Assembly: GCA_937139495.1 (NCBI GenBank)
Contig: CAKZQC010000027.1
Location: forward strand, 186,001 to 250,000
Direction of reading: 5' to 3'
DNA from: an uncultured Saprospiraceae bacterium
GTDB taxonomy: Bacteria > Bacteroidota > Bacteroidia > Chitinophagales > Saprospiraceae
DNA length: 64,000 bases
Shown: piece after piece, positions 36,428 to 45,790 of the stretch
Layout: each line of letters opens with the position of its first letter
How positions within the stretch are numbered: position 1 is the first letter of the stretch
Translations under genes and position numbers: made by a program
Notes under the pieces: model-generated
The model's input: the letters and a program-made list of their open reading frames with translations, nothing else
What the model was told of the DNA's origin: nothing
Databases searched by the model: none

Positions 36428-38155
36428 ATGAAATATTTTATTTATATTTTCATTAGTTGGTGCCTAGTGAGTTGTAGCAGTTCAGCTATAGAGAAAGACA
36501 CTACCACTACAACTAACCACTCAGGTACAACAACAAATATTCCTGAACGAGTAGATTTGAGTACTTTTAGTGGCTATTGGGTTCTCGAGGGTTTAATTGA
36601 TCGTATCCAAAAACGTAAAGAATACTATACAATTGAGGTACCTCACAAAGCTTTTTTAATATTTTCGCAAATTAGAGTACAACAAGATGAGGAACAAATA
36701 TCCCCCCAAATAGGCACTTTTAATAATGCAGCTTGGGGTTATGAACAAGTATGGATAAATGATACGACTCTAAAAGTAGAAACAGCTGATCGTACCTTAC
36801 ATCTTGTATTTAGTTTTAGTACTTCTACGCAAAAAATCCAAGGGGAAGTATTTAAAAACAATACTTCTTTAGCTACTTGTAGCTATTCGAGAGAATACCG
36901 AAAAACAGGTGATAAGTCTATGTTTAGTATAGATGACATTATAGGACAATATTGCTTGATGGGGGATTATATAAACTTAGTTACAGGAGAAGAAATTATT
37001 ATTAGTGCAAACTCTATTAATGAAACAGTGCATTATCAGGCTACAGTGGAGTATTATTACTTAGATAAACTCTCTACTCCCTTAAATCTAATGACTTTAG
37101 ACGCTTTGTATCCCAAAGAGGAATATGGCGATGATCGAGATTTCAGAGCCAATGCCTGTTGGGAATGGCATCAAGACACCCTAATGATATATAAATTATA
37201 TAGGGTTGATGAAGAGATGGGTACTGTACCACAAAAAGGGGAGCAAATTATGGCTTTATTAGCAGATCAGGACGACTTTAAATCCTATTTTTATTCACTA
37301 CCCATGTTTAATTCTCTTACTAGCTACACCTGTAATGATGACCTCCCCATTAGTGAATTACCTAAAAGTAGACATACTCCTGAGGGAGCATCTTTATTGG
37401 GCACTTTACCTCCTGTTAATGGCTATTATCCTATCCTGTACACCTATCCCGCTGATATAGTGTTGCCGATTTTAGTATTTCACAATAAAAAAACCCTCAA
37501 AAAAAAAGAAATCCAATTGTTCGATATGAGCTTTTGCAATGCTGACTATCCAGAACAGTATAGTAGTTTTCAAATCTTAGATAAGCACCTTATCGAAATC
37601 AAAAATTATAGATTAGATGAGTCGGATAAAGAAACTATTACTGCACTTGATACTATTGACTTAACAAAATGGTTAGTAAACTGCAACACTGATACAATAC
37701 CCACACAGCAACTAATACCTACATATAATGAAGCTAGACAAACGGTACAAATCGCTGAAACCTCAATTAATCATACTACTAAGTATCTAAACTATCGCTC
37801 CAAAGTACTGTACTTTCGACACTCTCCTCTTTCTATTTTTAATTTGGAAATTGAAGAAGAGAAAGGACAGTTTGTCCCCATAGATAATATGGATTTTTTT
37901 AATAGTCATCAAAATCAACTTTTAGAACAACTTAATCAAACATTCAATGCACAATATTTTGCAGTAGAAGATAGAGACTGTGTCAATAGTCCATTTTATT
38001 CTTGGACAAGTATGAATGACCTAGGAGTACTCTTTGACAAAGAAGGTGTTCACTTTTATAATGATTTTGGATTCCCTGAGATGTGCAAATACCTAGACCG
38101 CCCTACTATCAGCATGACTTGGCAAGAAATAGCTCCTTATCTAGGAGATCATTAA
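36428..38155 (+). CDS. Lipoprotein of unknown function inside the PUFA locus
   Basis: A 575-residue lipoprotein: starting at ATG 36428 gives a signal with the lipobox VSC (Cys16) followed by SSS. The upstream in-frame start overlaps the KR-DH gene and would mask the signal. The mature part is Thr/Tyr/Asp-rich, probably beta-structured, and matches no domain I know. It is clearly more AT-rich than the flanking synthase genes, has no conceivable role in fatty acid synthesis, and sits 24 bp after the KR-DH stop. It looks like an insertion into the biosynthetic locus together with the next gene. Confidence 0.65.
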   Translation: MKYFIYIFISWCLVSCSSSAIEKDTTTTTNHSGTTTNIPERVDLSTFSGYWVLEGLIDRIQKRKEYYTIEVPHKAFLIFSQIRVQQDEEQISPQIGTFNNAAWGYEQVWINDTTLKVETADRTLHLVFSFSTSTQKIQGEVFKNNTSLATCSYSREYRKTGDKSMFSIDDIIGQYCLMGDYINLVTGEEIIISANSINETVHYQATVEYYYLDKLSTPLNLMTLDALYPKEEYGDDRDFRANACWEWHQDTLMIYKLYRVDEEMGTVPQKGEQIMALLADQDDFKSYFYSLPMFNSLTSYTCNDDLPISELPKSRHTPEGASLLGTLPPVNGYYPILYTYPADIVLPILVFHNKKTLKKKEIQLFDMSFCNADYPEQYSSFQILDKHLIEIKNYRLDESDKETITALDTIDLTKWLVNCNTDTIPTQQLIPTYNEARQTVQIAETSINHTTKYLNYRSKVLYFRHSPLSIFNLEIEEEKGQFVPIDNMDFFNSHQNQLLEQLNQTFNAQYFAVEDRDCVNSPFYSWTSMNDLGVLFDKEGVHFYNDFGFPEMCKYLDRPTISMTWQEIAPYLGDH

Positions 38156-38167
38156 ACCAATATTCTA

Positions 38168-38494
38168 ATGAAAAAAATTATTATTACTATAGTATTATTA
38201 CTACTCCTTTTTACCGCTTGCTCCAAACGTACTGTGGTGGAAGGAGAAATACTTCTGAGTGAAGTAGTCTACGAAGAGAATGGCTATTACTATAAATTAT
38301 CGCCTCCTAATACTAAATTAGTATATACAGGAACCTCTATTTCGTACCATCATGGAAATGGTCAGAAGAAAGGGAGTTCTACTGTTGTGGACGGTTTACC
38401 CCATGGCATTTGGAAGTATTGGGATAGAGATGGCAACTTTGAATATGCACTACATTTTGATAAAGGAAAATTAATCAAAAGAGAATTGCCCTAA
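38168..38494 (+). CDS. Small MORN-repeat lipoprotein
   Basis: A 108-residue lipoprotein with lipobox FTAC (Cys18). The C-terminal half carries MORN_2/YwqK-type units ('SYHHGNGQKKGSSTVVDGLPHGIWKYWDRDGNFEYALHFDKGKL'), beta-hairpins often found in Bacteroidota surface proteins and in proteins annotated as YwqK-like antitoxins. It follows the 575-residue lipoprotein by 12 bp, so the two were probably acquired together. No partner toxin is visible. Confidence 0.72.
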   Translation: MKKIIITIVLLLLLFTACSKRTVVEGEILLSEVVYEENGYYYKLSPPNTKLVYTGTSISYHHGNGQKKGSSTVVDGLPHGIWKYWDRDGNFEYALHFDKGKLIKRELP

Positions 38495-38506
38495 GAGCAT
38501 GTCTAA
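38492..38506 (+). repeat. Second copy of TAAGAGCATGTCTAA
   Basis: Identical to the left end of the inverted-repeat element at 20939-20992, counting the stop codon. Here the right-hand partner is missing; a MITE lies 37 bp further on. Confidence 0.45.
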
Positions 38507-38543
38507 ATAAACTCCAATAGTTCCTTCTTTTTATAATTACAAT

Positions 38544-38667
38544 TTGAGTACAGGACAAAACACTATTCTCAACGAGGTGCTAAGCACTTTGAAAGTGCTT
38601 AGCACCTTATTTGGAGGCTAAACAATGCCTTTGGAATAAGTATTTTTAATTTTTGTCCTGTACTCAG
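38544..38667. mobile_element. MITE, copy 2 (inside the PUFA locus)
   Basis: A 124-bp element with inverted ends (TGAGTACAGGACAAAA and its complement), a perfect 15-bp-arm central palindrome at 38576-38606, and an exact 9-bp target duplication AATTACAAT (38535-38543 and 38668-38676). It is the inverted relative of the copy at 1174-1297. The intact duplication shows it is the more recent insertion. It separates the lipoprotein pair from the third synthase gene, starting 23 bp before that gene's ATG counted from its right end, so it may alter its expression. Confidence 0.85.
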
Positions 38668-38689
38668 AATTACAATAACTCATCGATTC

Positions 38690-41600
38690 ATGAAAATAGC
38701 AATAATAGGAATGTCAGGTTTGTTCCCCGGTTCTGCTACCAAGGAGCAGTTTTGGGACAACTTGATGCAAGAAAAAGACTTAACAAACATTGCCAATAGC
38801 AATGATTTTGGGGTGTCTCCTGCTACCTTTTTTGAAGATAAAAAAGGCGTAGTAGATAAGTGTTATTCCTTGCGAGGTGGTTATATTCGAGGATTCGACT
38901 TTGATCCTTCAGGCTATCAATTGGACGCTGATTATTTGGCGAAACAAGACAAGTTATATCAATGGTCTTTGCACGTTGCCAAAGATGCTTTGATGGATAG
39001 CGGCTATTATAACAATAGCGAAATATTAGCGAAATGTGGTCTAATCTTGGGCAATTTATCGTTCCCGACGAGTAGCTCTCATCAGTTACTAGCTGATATC
39101 TACACGCAGACCACCGAACAAGCACTACAAGAATTATTGCGAGACAAAAATTTCAAAATAAAGGCAAGCAAAAAGCCACTTCCTGACAATGAAGTGCTCA
39201 TGCCGACACCATCCGACTTAGTCAGTCAGGCGTTGGGTATTGAAGGCGGGCATTATGCCCTAGATGCCGCTTGTGCGACCTCTCTGTATGCTATCAAGTT
39301 GGCTTGCGATGAGCTGCTTACAGGCAAAACCGATTTGATGTTGGCAGGAGCCGTTTGTGCCTCCGACCAATTGTTTATTCACATGGGGTTTTCCATCTTC
39401 CATGCCTACGCACCACACGACCAAAAGTTTGCTCCACTTGATGCCAAATCTGGTGGATTGGTCTCCGCAGAAGGTGCTGGCATGGTGGTACTCAAACGCT
39501 ACGACGAGGCGTTGCGTGATGGCGATACCATTTTGGGTGTCATTGGTGGCATTGGTTTATCCAATGATGGACGAGGAAAATTCTTACTGAGTCCCAACCC
39601 CAAAGGTCAGAAATTAGCCTTTGAGCGTGCTTACAACTTGCACGATATTGTACCACAGAATACGAGTTACCTCGAATGTCATGCCACGGGTACGCCTTTG
39701 GGCGATGTCACCGAACTGAACTCAATTTCCGACTTTTTTGAGCCATTTCAAAATAAGCCCTTGCTAGGTTCTGTCAAGTCCAATATGGGACACTTGCTCA
39801 CCGCAGCAGGTATGACTGGATTGCTAAAGGTATTGATAGCCATGCAAAAAGGTACGATTCCGCCTAATATCAACTTAACCAAAGCCGTACAGACCAATAA
39901 TCAATGGATTCAAGATGCTCAAATCATAACCGAACAAACGTCTTGGTCAGGTAATCAAGCTGGTATTAATTCTTTTGGTTTTGGTGGCACCAATGCCCAC
40001 ATGGTCGTACAAAAAGAAGTGGCGAAACCGACCGAAGTGTTCACGCCGATTCCGTTAGCTCCTATGTCGATTATTGGCATGGCGACACACTTCGGTAGCT
40101 GTACCAATCTGGACGATTTTTATGCGGCTATTCACAATGGCAAACAACTGTTCACGCCTCTGCCAACTCGTCGTTGGAAAGGATTTGAAAACAACAAAAA
40201 TTTACTACAAAAATATGGTTTGGAAACCGCTCCTGAGGGAGCGTATATTTCTGATTTTGAAATTGATTTATTGCGATACAAAATACAGCCAAAAGAAGCC
40301 GAAACGCTAGAGCCTCAACAGGCTCTCATTCTCAAAGTAGCCGACAAAGCACTGCAAGATGCCCAATTGGCAGAAAGCAAAAATGTAGCGGTGCTTATCG
40401 CCATGGAATCCGAATTGGCTATCCATCATTATTTGGCTCGCTGGGATAGCAGTTGGCAGCTCGAAGCTGCACTACAAGAAAGTGGTATCCAATTGAACGA
40501 AAGTCAGCAAAAAACCTTACTAGAGCAAAGTAAAGACGCTCTTTATTTTAGAGAAGGTTCTCAAACACCTAGCCAGCATACGAGTTTTGTAGGTAATATT
40601 ATGGCGAGTCGTATTGCGGCATTGTGGGACTTTTCGGGTCCTGCGTTCACGGTGTCTTGTGGCGATGATTCGGTATTCAAAGCATTGGAAGTGGCTCAAA
40701 ATCTACTCGCTTTGGGCGAAGTAGAAGCTGTGGTAGTTGGTGGAGTTGATTTGGCGGGTGGATTGGAAAATGTATTGCTCAAAAGCAAAAAAAATCCACT
40801 CCATACGAACACGATTTCTAGCCTTAGTCTAGACCAAAACAATACGGGCTGGAAAGTAGGCGAAGGCGCTGGTGCTATCGTATTGCAACGACAAAAAGAC
40901 AATCAGAAAGACCAAAAAATATATGCTACGGTACAGCCTATTTCAAAAAAAGACCTAGCCAAACAAAGAGCAACAATTGGCTATCAAGAATTGGTTGCCA
41001 ATGGCAATAGCGAAGAAGAGCAACAAGAGGAAAACCAATTATTGGACGCTACTCTTTTGCCGACTACTGCTAGAGCATTGGGCAGTATCAAGACGACCGT
41101 AGGACATACAGGAGCCGCAAGCGGTATTGCTGCACTTATCAAAACTACCTTGTGCGTCTATCATCAATTTATACCTGCTATTCCGAATTGGAAGCAGCCA
41201 AAAAACAAGGCTTTTGAAGGCAAAAAATATTACTTCCCTACGGATTCTGCTCCTTGGATATTGGAGCAAGGACAAACGGAAAGAACCGCTTTGGTCAACA
41301 CGGGAATGACAACAAATTGGTTGGTGAGTCAAGCTCCTACCCCTGCTCCAAAAAGCAAAAAAACACCGCTTCAAAAAGGTAGATTAGGCAGCTTATTGAT
41401 AGTACAAGGCAATAACCAACAGGAATTAAAATTGCAATTAGCCGCATTGGAAATGGCGTTGCAAAGTTCGCAAACATTGACGACCATAGCGGCACAATTT
41501 CATCAAAAATATAAAACAGCTACTGCTGATTTTTGCTTAGTTATTTTGGCAAAAAACAAAACAATCGCTCAACAAGAAATTACGTTTTTTGAGCGTAGTC

Positions 41601-44600
41601 TAACCACTGCTTTTGAGCAACAAAAAACAATACGAACGCCCAAAGGCAGTTATTTCACAGCATTGCCACAAGGAAAAAAAGGAAAAGTTGCCTTTGTTTA
41701 TCCTGGTTCTGCTGCGGCATATCGTGGCTTAGGCAAAGATTTATTTCAGCTTTTCCCTGACTTGCAAAATCATTTTGAAAATATTCTACCCGATGGTTTA
41801 CAGGCATTTTTGGGAACAGATTACATCTACCCAAAAACGACCAATGCCACCGACGAAGTCGCTCCGATACAAAGCGACACTATTAGTATGATGTCCACGG
41901 GCGTACTTTTCGCTACCGCTTATACGCATTTGGCTCGCCAATATTTTGGGCTACAGCCTGATAGTGCCTTTGGCTATAGTATGGGCGAATGCAGCAGTAT
42001 GTATTACGCTTTGGGGCTGTGGTCGGCAGAAGAAACAGAAGTATTCCGCCACTCTCCTATTTTCCAAACGGAGTTTGCAGGCGATTTGCGAGCCTTGGCG
42101 AAGCACTGGAATATCTCGACAGACGAAGCCAAAGAACGCTGGACAAGTTTGATTTTGTTGGCTGATGCCGAACAAGTAAAAGCGATGGTAACGACAAAAG
42201 ACAAAGTTTATTTGACCTTTGTCAATACTGCCAACGAAGTTATTATATCGGGTGATAAAGTAGCTTGTCAGCGAATCGTACAACAGCTAAAATGCAAATC
42301 TATTGAAGTTCCTTTTCAGAATGTGATACACCATGATTTTTGTGCCGTAGAGCGTCAAGGATTGTTGGATATGCACACTTTCCCTTTGCAGCAACAGCCT
42401 GCTATTGACTTTTATTCGAGCTTGACGCTCGATAAATTGCCTATAGACAGCCAAGCGATAGGAGAAAATTCGACAAAAGTTTGTTATCAAGCTGTTGATT
42501 TCCCGAAAGTAGTCAATAAAATGTACAGCGACGAACATCGCATTTTTGTAGAGCTGGGAGCAAATGCTACTTGCACCACTTGGATAAAAACTATACTCAA
42601 AGACCGCCCACATTTGGCAGTCAGTTTCAATCAAAAAGGCAAATCCGATGGCGTTTGCCTATTGGAGGCTTTCGCCCAATTGGTAAGCCATGGCGTGGAG
42701 CTAGATTTGAGCAGTTTATTTGAAGACATAGCCATCAAAGAAGCCAAGGTTCGCACGTTTCAGAAGAAAATAGAATTGGGTGGAGCTAACATCTATGACG
42801 TACTTTCTACGCCTGCTCTATTAGAGCAATTTGCCACCATCAAAAGAGAAAAAACACAACCTGCTTTGGCTTTGGCTAACGCAAAAAAAATGCCTAACCG
42901 CATCAAAAACATTCGTAAAAACACCGTTCTTCCAACTAATACAGCAACTATGGAAATTCCAATATTGAGTAATAATAATCAAACAACAGCACCAACCGAT
43001 ACGACCAAAAAAGTAGGCGAAAATGGGTTGTTGCTACAAGACTATACCGACAATCAACACCTAAAAGATAAGAAAATTGTCTTCACGCAAGAAGACTTAG
43101 CTGAATTTGCCACAGGTCAAATTGCTAAAGTTTTTGGAGAAGAATATGGGATTATTGACACCTATCGTCGTCGTGTCATGTTACCAATGGATCCTTATTT
43201 GTTGGTTAGTCGAGTGACTGACCTGAAAGGCAAACGAGGCGTTTTTGAACCTTCATTCATGCAGACAGAATACGATATTCCGTATGGTGCTTGGTACACA
43301 ACTGATGGACAAATTCCGTGGGCAGTTTCGGTAGAGTCTGGACAATGCGATTTATTATTGATTTCGTACTTAGGAATTGATTTTGAGAACAAAGGCAACT
43401 TGGTCTATCGCTTATTGGATTGCACCTTGACTTTTGTCGATGATTTGCCGTTTGAGGGACAAACCTTACGTTATGATATTTCTATTAATTCCTTTGTTAG
43501 GAATGGCGAAAATTTACTCTTCTTCTTTAGTTACGATTGTTATGTACAAGATAGATTAGTACTCAAAATGCGTGGCGGTTGTGCTGGATTCTTCCAAGAT
43601 GACCAATTACAAGATGGCAATGGCGTGGTCTATTCGGCAGACGAATTGAAAGCAAAACAAAATGCCAAAAAGCCTCAATTTACGCCTTTGTTAGCAACAA
43701 AAAAGAGAAGTTTTGACAAACAAGATTTGCAACATTTGATTAATGGCGAAGCTGAAAAATGCTTTGGTGATATTAGTTATTTTGCCAATGGTCGCAATCC
43801 TTCTTTGTGTTTACCACCCGAAAAAATATTGATGCTTGACCGCATTACTTCCGTTGATTTGCAAGGCGGTGCATTCGGTTTAGGGCTTGTTATTGCCGAA
43901 AAAGATTTGACGCCTGATGCATGGTTTTTTCCGTGTCACTTCCGTGACGATGAAGTATTGGCAGGCTCACTACAAGCCGAAGGAGGTGGAAACTTATTGC
44001 GTTTCTTCATGCTCATGCTTGGATTACAACGCTTAACAAAAGATGCTCGCTATCAGCCTATTTTTGATTTGCCTCAGAAAGTGCGTTGCCGCAAACAAGT
44101 AACCCCAACTAAGGATACCAAATTGATTTACAAACTAGAAGTCAAAGAGATTGGGCTCGTGCCGAATCCTTACGTAATTGCGGATTTGGAGATTATCTCT
44201 GATGGTATTATTACGGTGCATTTCGAGAATTTAGGTTTGCAGCTCCGAGAAAAAGATAATCCAAAATATTTGGAAGAAAAAGATGGCAAAAAAGGCGTCG
44301 CTATTTCGCCTCGCTCCCAAGGTGCCTTGCTCAACGAGGAAGACATTACCAACTTTGCGTTGGATAATTTATCTAAAGCCTTCGGAGAAGATTTTGCTTG
44401 TTATGATGGTAGAAAAGTATCGAGACAACCCAACACTGATTTGCAACTCATTTCGAGAGTATTGCGAGTAGAAGGCGAACGAGGGTATTTCAAAAAACCT
44501 TCTACTATTTATGCGGAATATGATGTGCCAGAAAATGCTTGGTATTATGAGCAGAACAGTTATCGCACGATGCCGTATTCGGTATTGATGGAAATTGCCT

Positions 44601-45478
44601 TGCAGCCTTGTGGACTCCTTGGGGCGTACATGGGCAGCACGCTCAAGTATTCGGACAAAGATTTGTATTTCCGTAACCTAGATGGCAATGGCGAAATGTT
44701 TGACTTGCCAGCAGGCACCGACTTCCGAGGTAAAGTAATTAGCAACAAAGCGGTTTTGGTTTCTTCTGTTTCGTTGGCGGGTACGGTATTACAAAATTAT
44801 ACCTTTGAGTGTAGTGTAGATGGACATGTATTCTACAAAGGTGGTTCGTCTTTTGGCTTCTTCCCTGCCGATGCGTTGGCTCAACAAGTAGGTCTAGACA
44901 ATGGCAAAGCAGTAGCGGCTTGGTACCAAACTCAAAACTTGCAGGCAAAAGATTATATGCAAATAAAATTAGATTCTTTGTATGGCAAAATGAAGCTATT
45001 CAAGGCTCCTACCAATAAGCCACATTACAAATTATCAGCTGACCAATTACTACTATTAGACGATTTGAAAATCGTAAAAGATGGTGGAGAACACGGCAAA
45101 GGTTATGTGCATGCGACTCGCAAAGTACGTACCTACGATTGGTTTTTCACTTGTCACTTTTATCAAGATCCTGTTATGCCAGGGTCGTTGGGTGTAGAAG
45201 CTATTTTGCAAGCGATGCAGACGTTTGTATTGCAACAAGATTTAGCAAAAGATTTTAAAAATCCTGCTTTTGTGCAATTGCCAAATCACGAAACGAAGTG
45301 GAAATATCGTGGTCAAATTTTGCAACCTGCGGAATATTTGCATTGCGAAGCACACTTCAAATCTATAGAGCTAAAAGATGGTACGTTGCAGCTCGTAGCT
45401 GATGCTTATCTTTGGAATGGCGATACTCGAATTTATCAAGTAACGGACTTGGCTTTGGGTGTGATGGAAGCGAAGTAA
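38690..45478 (+). CDS. PUFA synthase subunit C: KS-CLF-AT-DH-DH
   Basis: A 2262-residue megasynthase of the PfaC type. KS1 about 1-430, active Cys near 191 in DAACATS, 'CHATGTPLGD' and 'SNMGHLLTAAG'. A second KS-like domain about 450-870 is a chain-length factor: its Cys region reads 'TVSCGDDSVF' and the usual DxACASS pattern is lost. Acyltransferase about 1000-1340 with 'YPGSAAAYRGLGKDL' and Ser in GYSMGE near 1095; in gammaproteobacteria this domain is in PfaB. Four hotdog folds form two FabA-like dehydratases, with active His in WFFPCHF near 1746 and WFFTCHF near 2153, each followed by an acidic residue and GSL. The layout is closest to myxobacterial Pfa3 without its acyltransferase tail. 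Confidence 0.93.
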   Translation: MKIAIIGMSGLFPGSATKEQFWDNLMQEKDLTNIANSNDFGVSPATFFEDKKGVVDKCYSLRGGYIRGFDFDPSGYQLDADYLAKQDKLYQWSLHVAKDALMDSGYYNNSEILAKCGLILGNLSFPTSSSHQLLADIYTQTTEQALQELLRDKNFKIKASKKPLPDNEVLMPTPSDLVSQALGIEGGHYALDAACATSLYAIKLACDELLTGKTDLMLAGAVCASDQLFIHMGFSIFHAYAPHDQKFAPLDAKSGGLVSAEGAGMVVLKRYDEALRDGDTILGVIGGIGLSNDGRGKFLLSPNPKGQKLAFERAYNLHDIVPQNTSYLECHATGTPLGDVTELNSISDFFEPFQNKPLLGSVKSNMGHLLTAAGMTGLLKVLIAMQKGTIPPNINLTKAVQTNNQWIQDAQIITEQTSWSGNQAGINSFGFGGTNAHMVVQKEVAKPTEVFTPIPLAPMSIIGMATHFGSCTNLDDFYAAIHNGKQLFTPLPTRRWKGFENNKNLLQKYGLETAPEGAYISDFEIDLLRYKIQPKEAETLEPQQALILKVADKALQDAQLAESKNVAVLIAMESELAIHHYLARWDSSWQLEAALQESGIQLNESQQKTLLEQSKDALYFREGSQTPSQHTSFVGNIMASRIAALWDFSGPAFTVSCGDDSVFKALEVAQNLLALGEVEAVVVGGVDLAGGLENVLLKSKKNPLHTNTISSLSLDQNNTGWKVGEGAGAIVLQRQKDNQKDQKIYATVQPISKKDLAKQRATIGYQELVANGNSEEEQQEENQLLDATLLPTTARALGSIKTTVGHTGAASGIAALIKTTLCVYHQFIPAIPNWKQPKNKAFEGKKYYFPTDSAPWILEQGQTERTALVNTGMTTNWLVSQAPTPAPKSKKTPLQKGRLGSLLIVQGNNQQELKLQLAALEMALQSSQTLTTIAAQFHQKYKTATADFCLVILAKNKTIAQQEITFFERSLTTAFEQQKTIRTPKGSYFTALPQGKKGKVAFVYPGSAAAYRGLGKDLFQLFPDLQNHFENILPDGLQAFLGTDYIYPKTTNATDEVAPIQSDTISMMSTGVLFATAYTHLARQYFGLQPDSAFGYSMGECSSMYYALGLWSAEETEVFRHSPIFQTEFAGDLRALAKHWNISTDEAKERWTSLILLADAEQVKAMVTTKDKVYLTFVNTANEVIISGDKVACQRIVQQLKCKSIEVPFQNVIHHDFCAVERQGLLDMHTFPLQQQPAIDFYSSLTLDKLPIDSQAIGENSTKVCYQAVDFPKVVNKMYSDEHRIFVELGANATCTTWIKTILKDRPHLAVSFNQKGKSDGVCLLEAFAQLVSHGVELDLSSLFEDIAIKEAKVRTFQKKIELGGANIYDVLSTPALLEQFATIKREKTQPALALANAKKMPNRIKNIRKNTVLPTNTATMEIPILSNNNQTTAPTDTTKKVGENGLLLQDYTDNQHLKDKKIVFTQEDLAEFATGQIAKVFGEEYGIIDTYRRRVMLPMDPYLLVSRVTDLKGKRGVFEPSFMQTEYDIPYGAWYTTDGQIPWAVSVESGQCDLLLISYLGIDFENKGNLVYRLLDCTLTFVDDLPFEGQTLRYDISINSFVRNGENLLFFFSYDCYVQDRLVLKMRGGCAGFFQDDQLQDGNGVVYSADELKAKQNAKKPQFTPLLATKKRSFDKQDLQHLINGEAEKCFGDISYFANGRNPSLCLPPEKILMLDRITSVDLQGGAFGLGLVIAEKDLTPDAWFFPCHFRDDEVLAGSLQAEGGGNLLRFFMLMLGLQRLTKDARYQPIFDLPQKVRCRKQVTPTKDTKLIYKLEVKEIGLVPNPYVIADLEIISDGIITVHFENLGLQLREKDNPKYLEEKDGKKGVAISPRSQGALLNEEDITNFALDNLSKAFGEDFACYDGRKVSRQPNTDLQLISRVLRVEGERGYFKKPSTIYAEYDVPENAWYYEQNSYRTMPYSVLMEIALQPCGLLGAYMGSTLKYSDKDLYFRNLDGNGEMFDLPAGTDFRGKVISNKAVLVSSVSLAGTVLQNYTFECSVDGHVFYKGGSSFGFFPADALAQQVGLDNGKAVAAWYQTQNLQAKDYMQIKLDSLYGKMKLFKAPTNKPHYKLSADQLLLLDDLKIVKDGGEHGKGYVHATRKVRTYDWFFTCHFYQDPVMPGSLGVEAILQAMQTFVLQQDLAKDFKNPAFVQLPNHETKWKYRGQILQPAEYLHCEAHFKSIELKDGTLQLVADAYLWNGDTRIYQVTDLALGVMEAK

Positions 45479-45790
45479 TAAAATGTAGGTATTTGGATTT
45501 TAAAGATTCTAGGATTTTTGGATTTCAAATTGGAGTGTAAATCGGTGAAATTGGACTTATTAATTTTAGATTTTTTTTAGCCGCTGATTTTCACTGATTT
45601 CTTTTTATTGTAATAGCTCAAAAAAAATTGAACTTTGGACTTCTTTTGCCAATTACACCTATCAACAATCAAACAATTGCCACAGGCAAAAATCAACAGA
45701 GCCTGAAAGGCGAATAAACAATTGCCGCAGGCAAAAATCAAAAATATAACGTCTAGCTTCTAGTAAGCTAGCGTCTAAAATAAAAATACA
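45479..45790. other. Intergenic region with short direct repeats
   Basis: A 312-bp gap between subunit C and the enoyl reductase. It holds two 26-bp near-identical direct repeats (45671-45696 and 45716-45741, core CAGGCAAAAATCAA) and a small hairpin CTAGCTT/AAGCTAG at 45753-45771. No gene is visible. The hairpin may be a terminator or leader structure for the reductase gene. Confidence 0.6.
45671..45741. repeat. Pair of 26-bp direct repeats
   Basis: Two copies differing at one base (AAACAATTGCC then A or G, then CAGGCAAAAATCAA), 19 bp apart. Confidence 0.75.

Noticed and set aside
38168..38494. YwqK-type antitoxin of a toxin-antitoxin pair
   Set aside because: The protein is a lipoprotein, so it is exported, and no toxin-like gene is adjacent; MORN repeats are the simpler reading.
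41946..42152. Small open frames in other frames within the PUFA synthase genes
   Set aside because: Long synthase domains with intact motifs cover them completely; they lack start context and conserved features.
45671..45741. Two-repeat mini CRISPR or attachment site
   Set aside because: Only two 26-bp copies with a 19-bp gap, no cas genes or integrase nearby.
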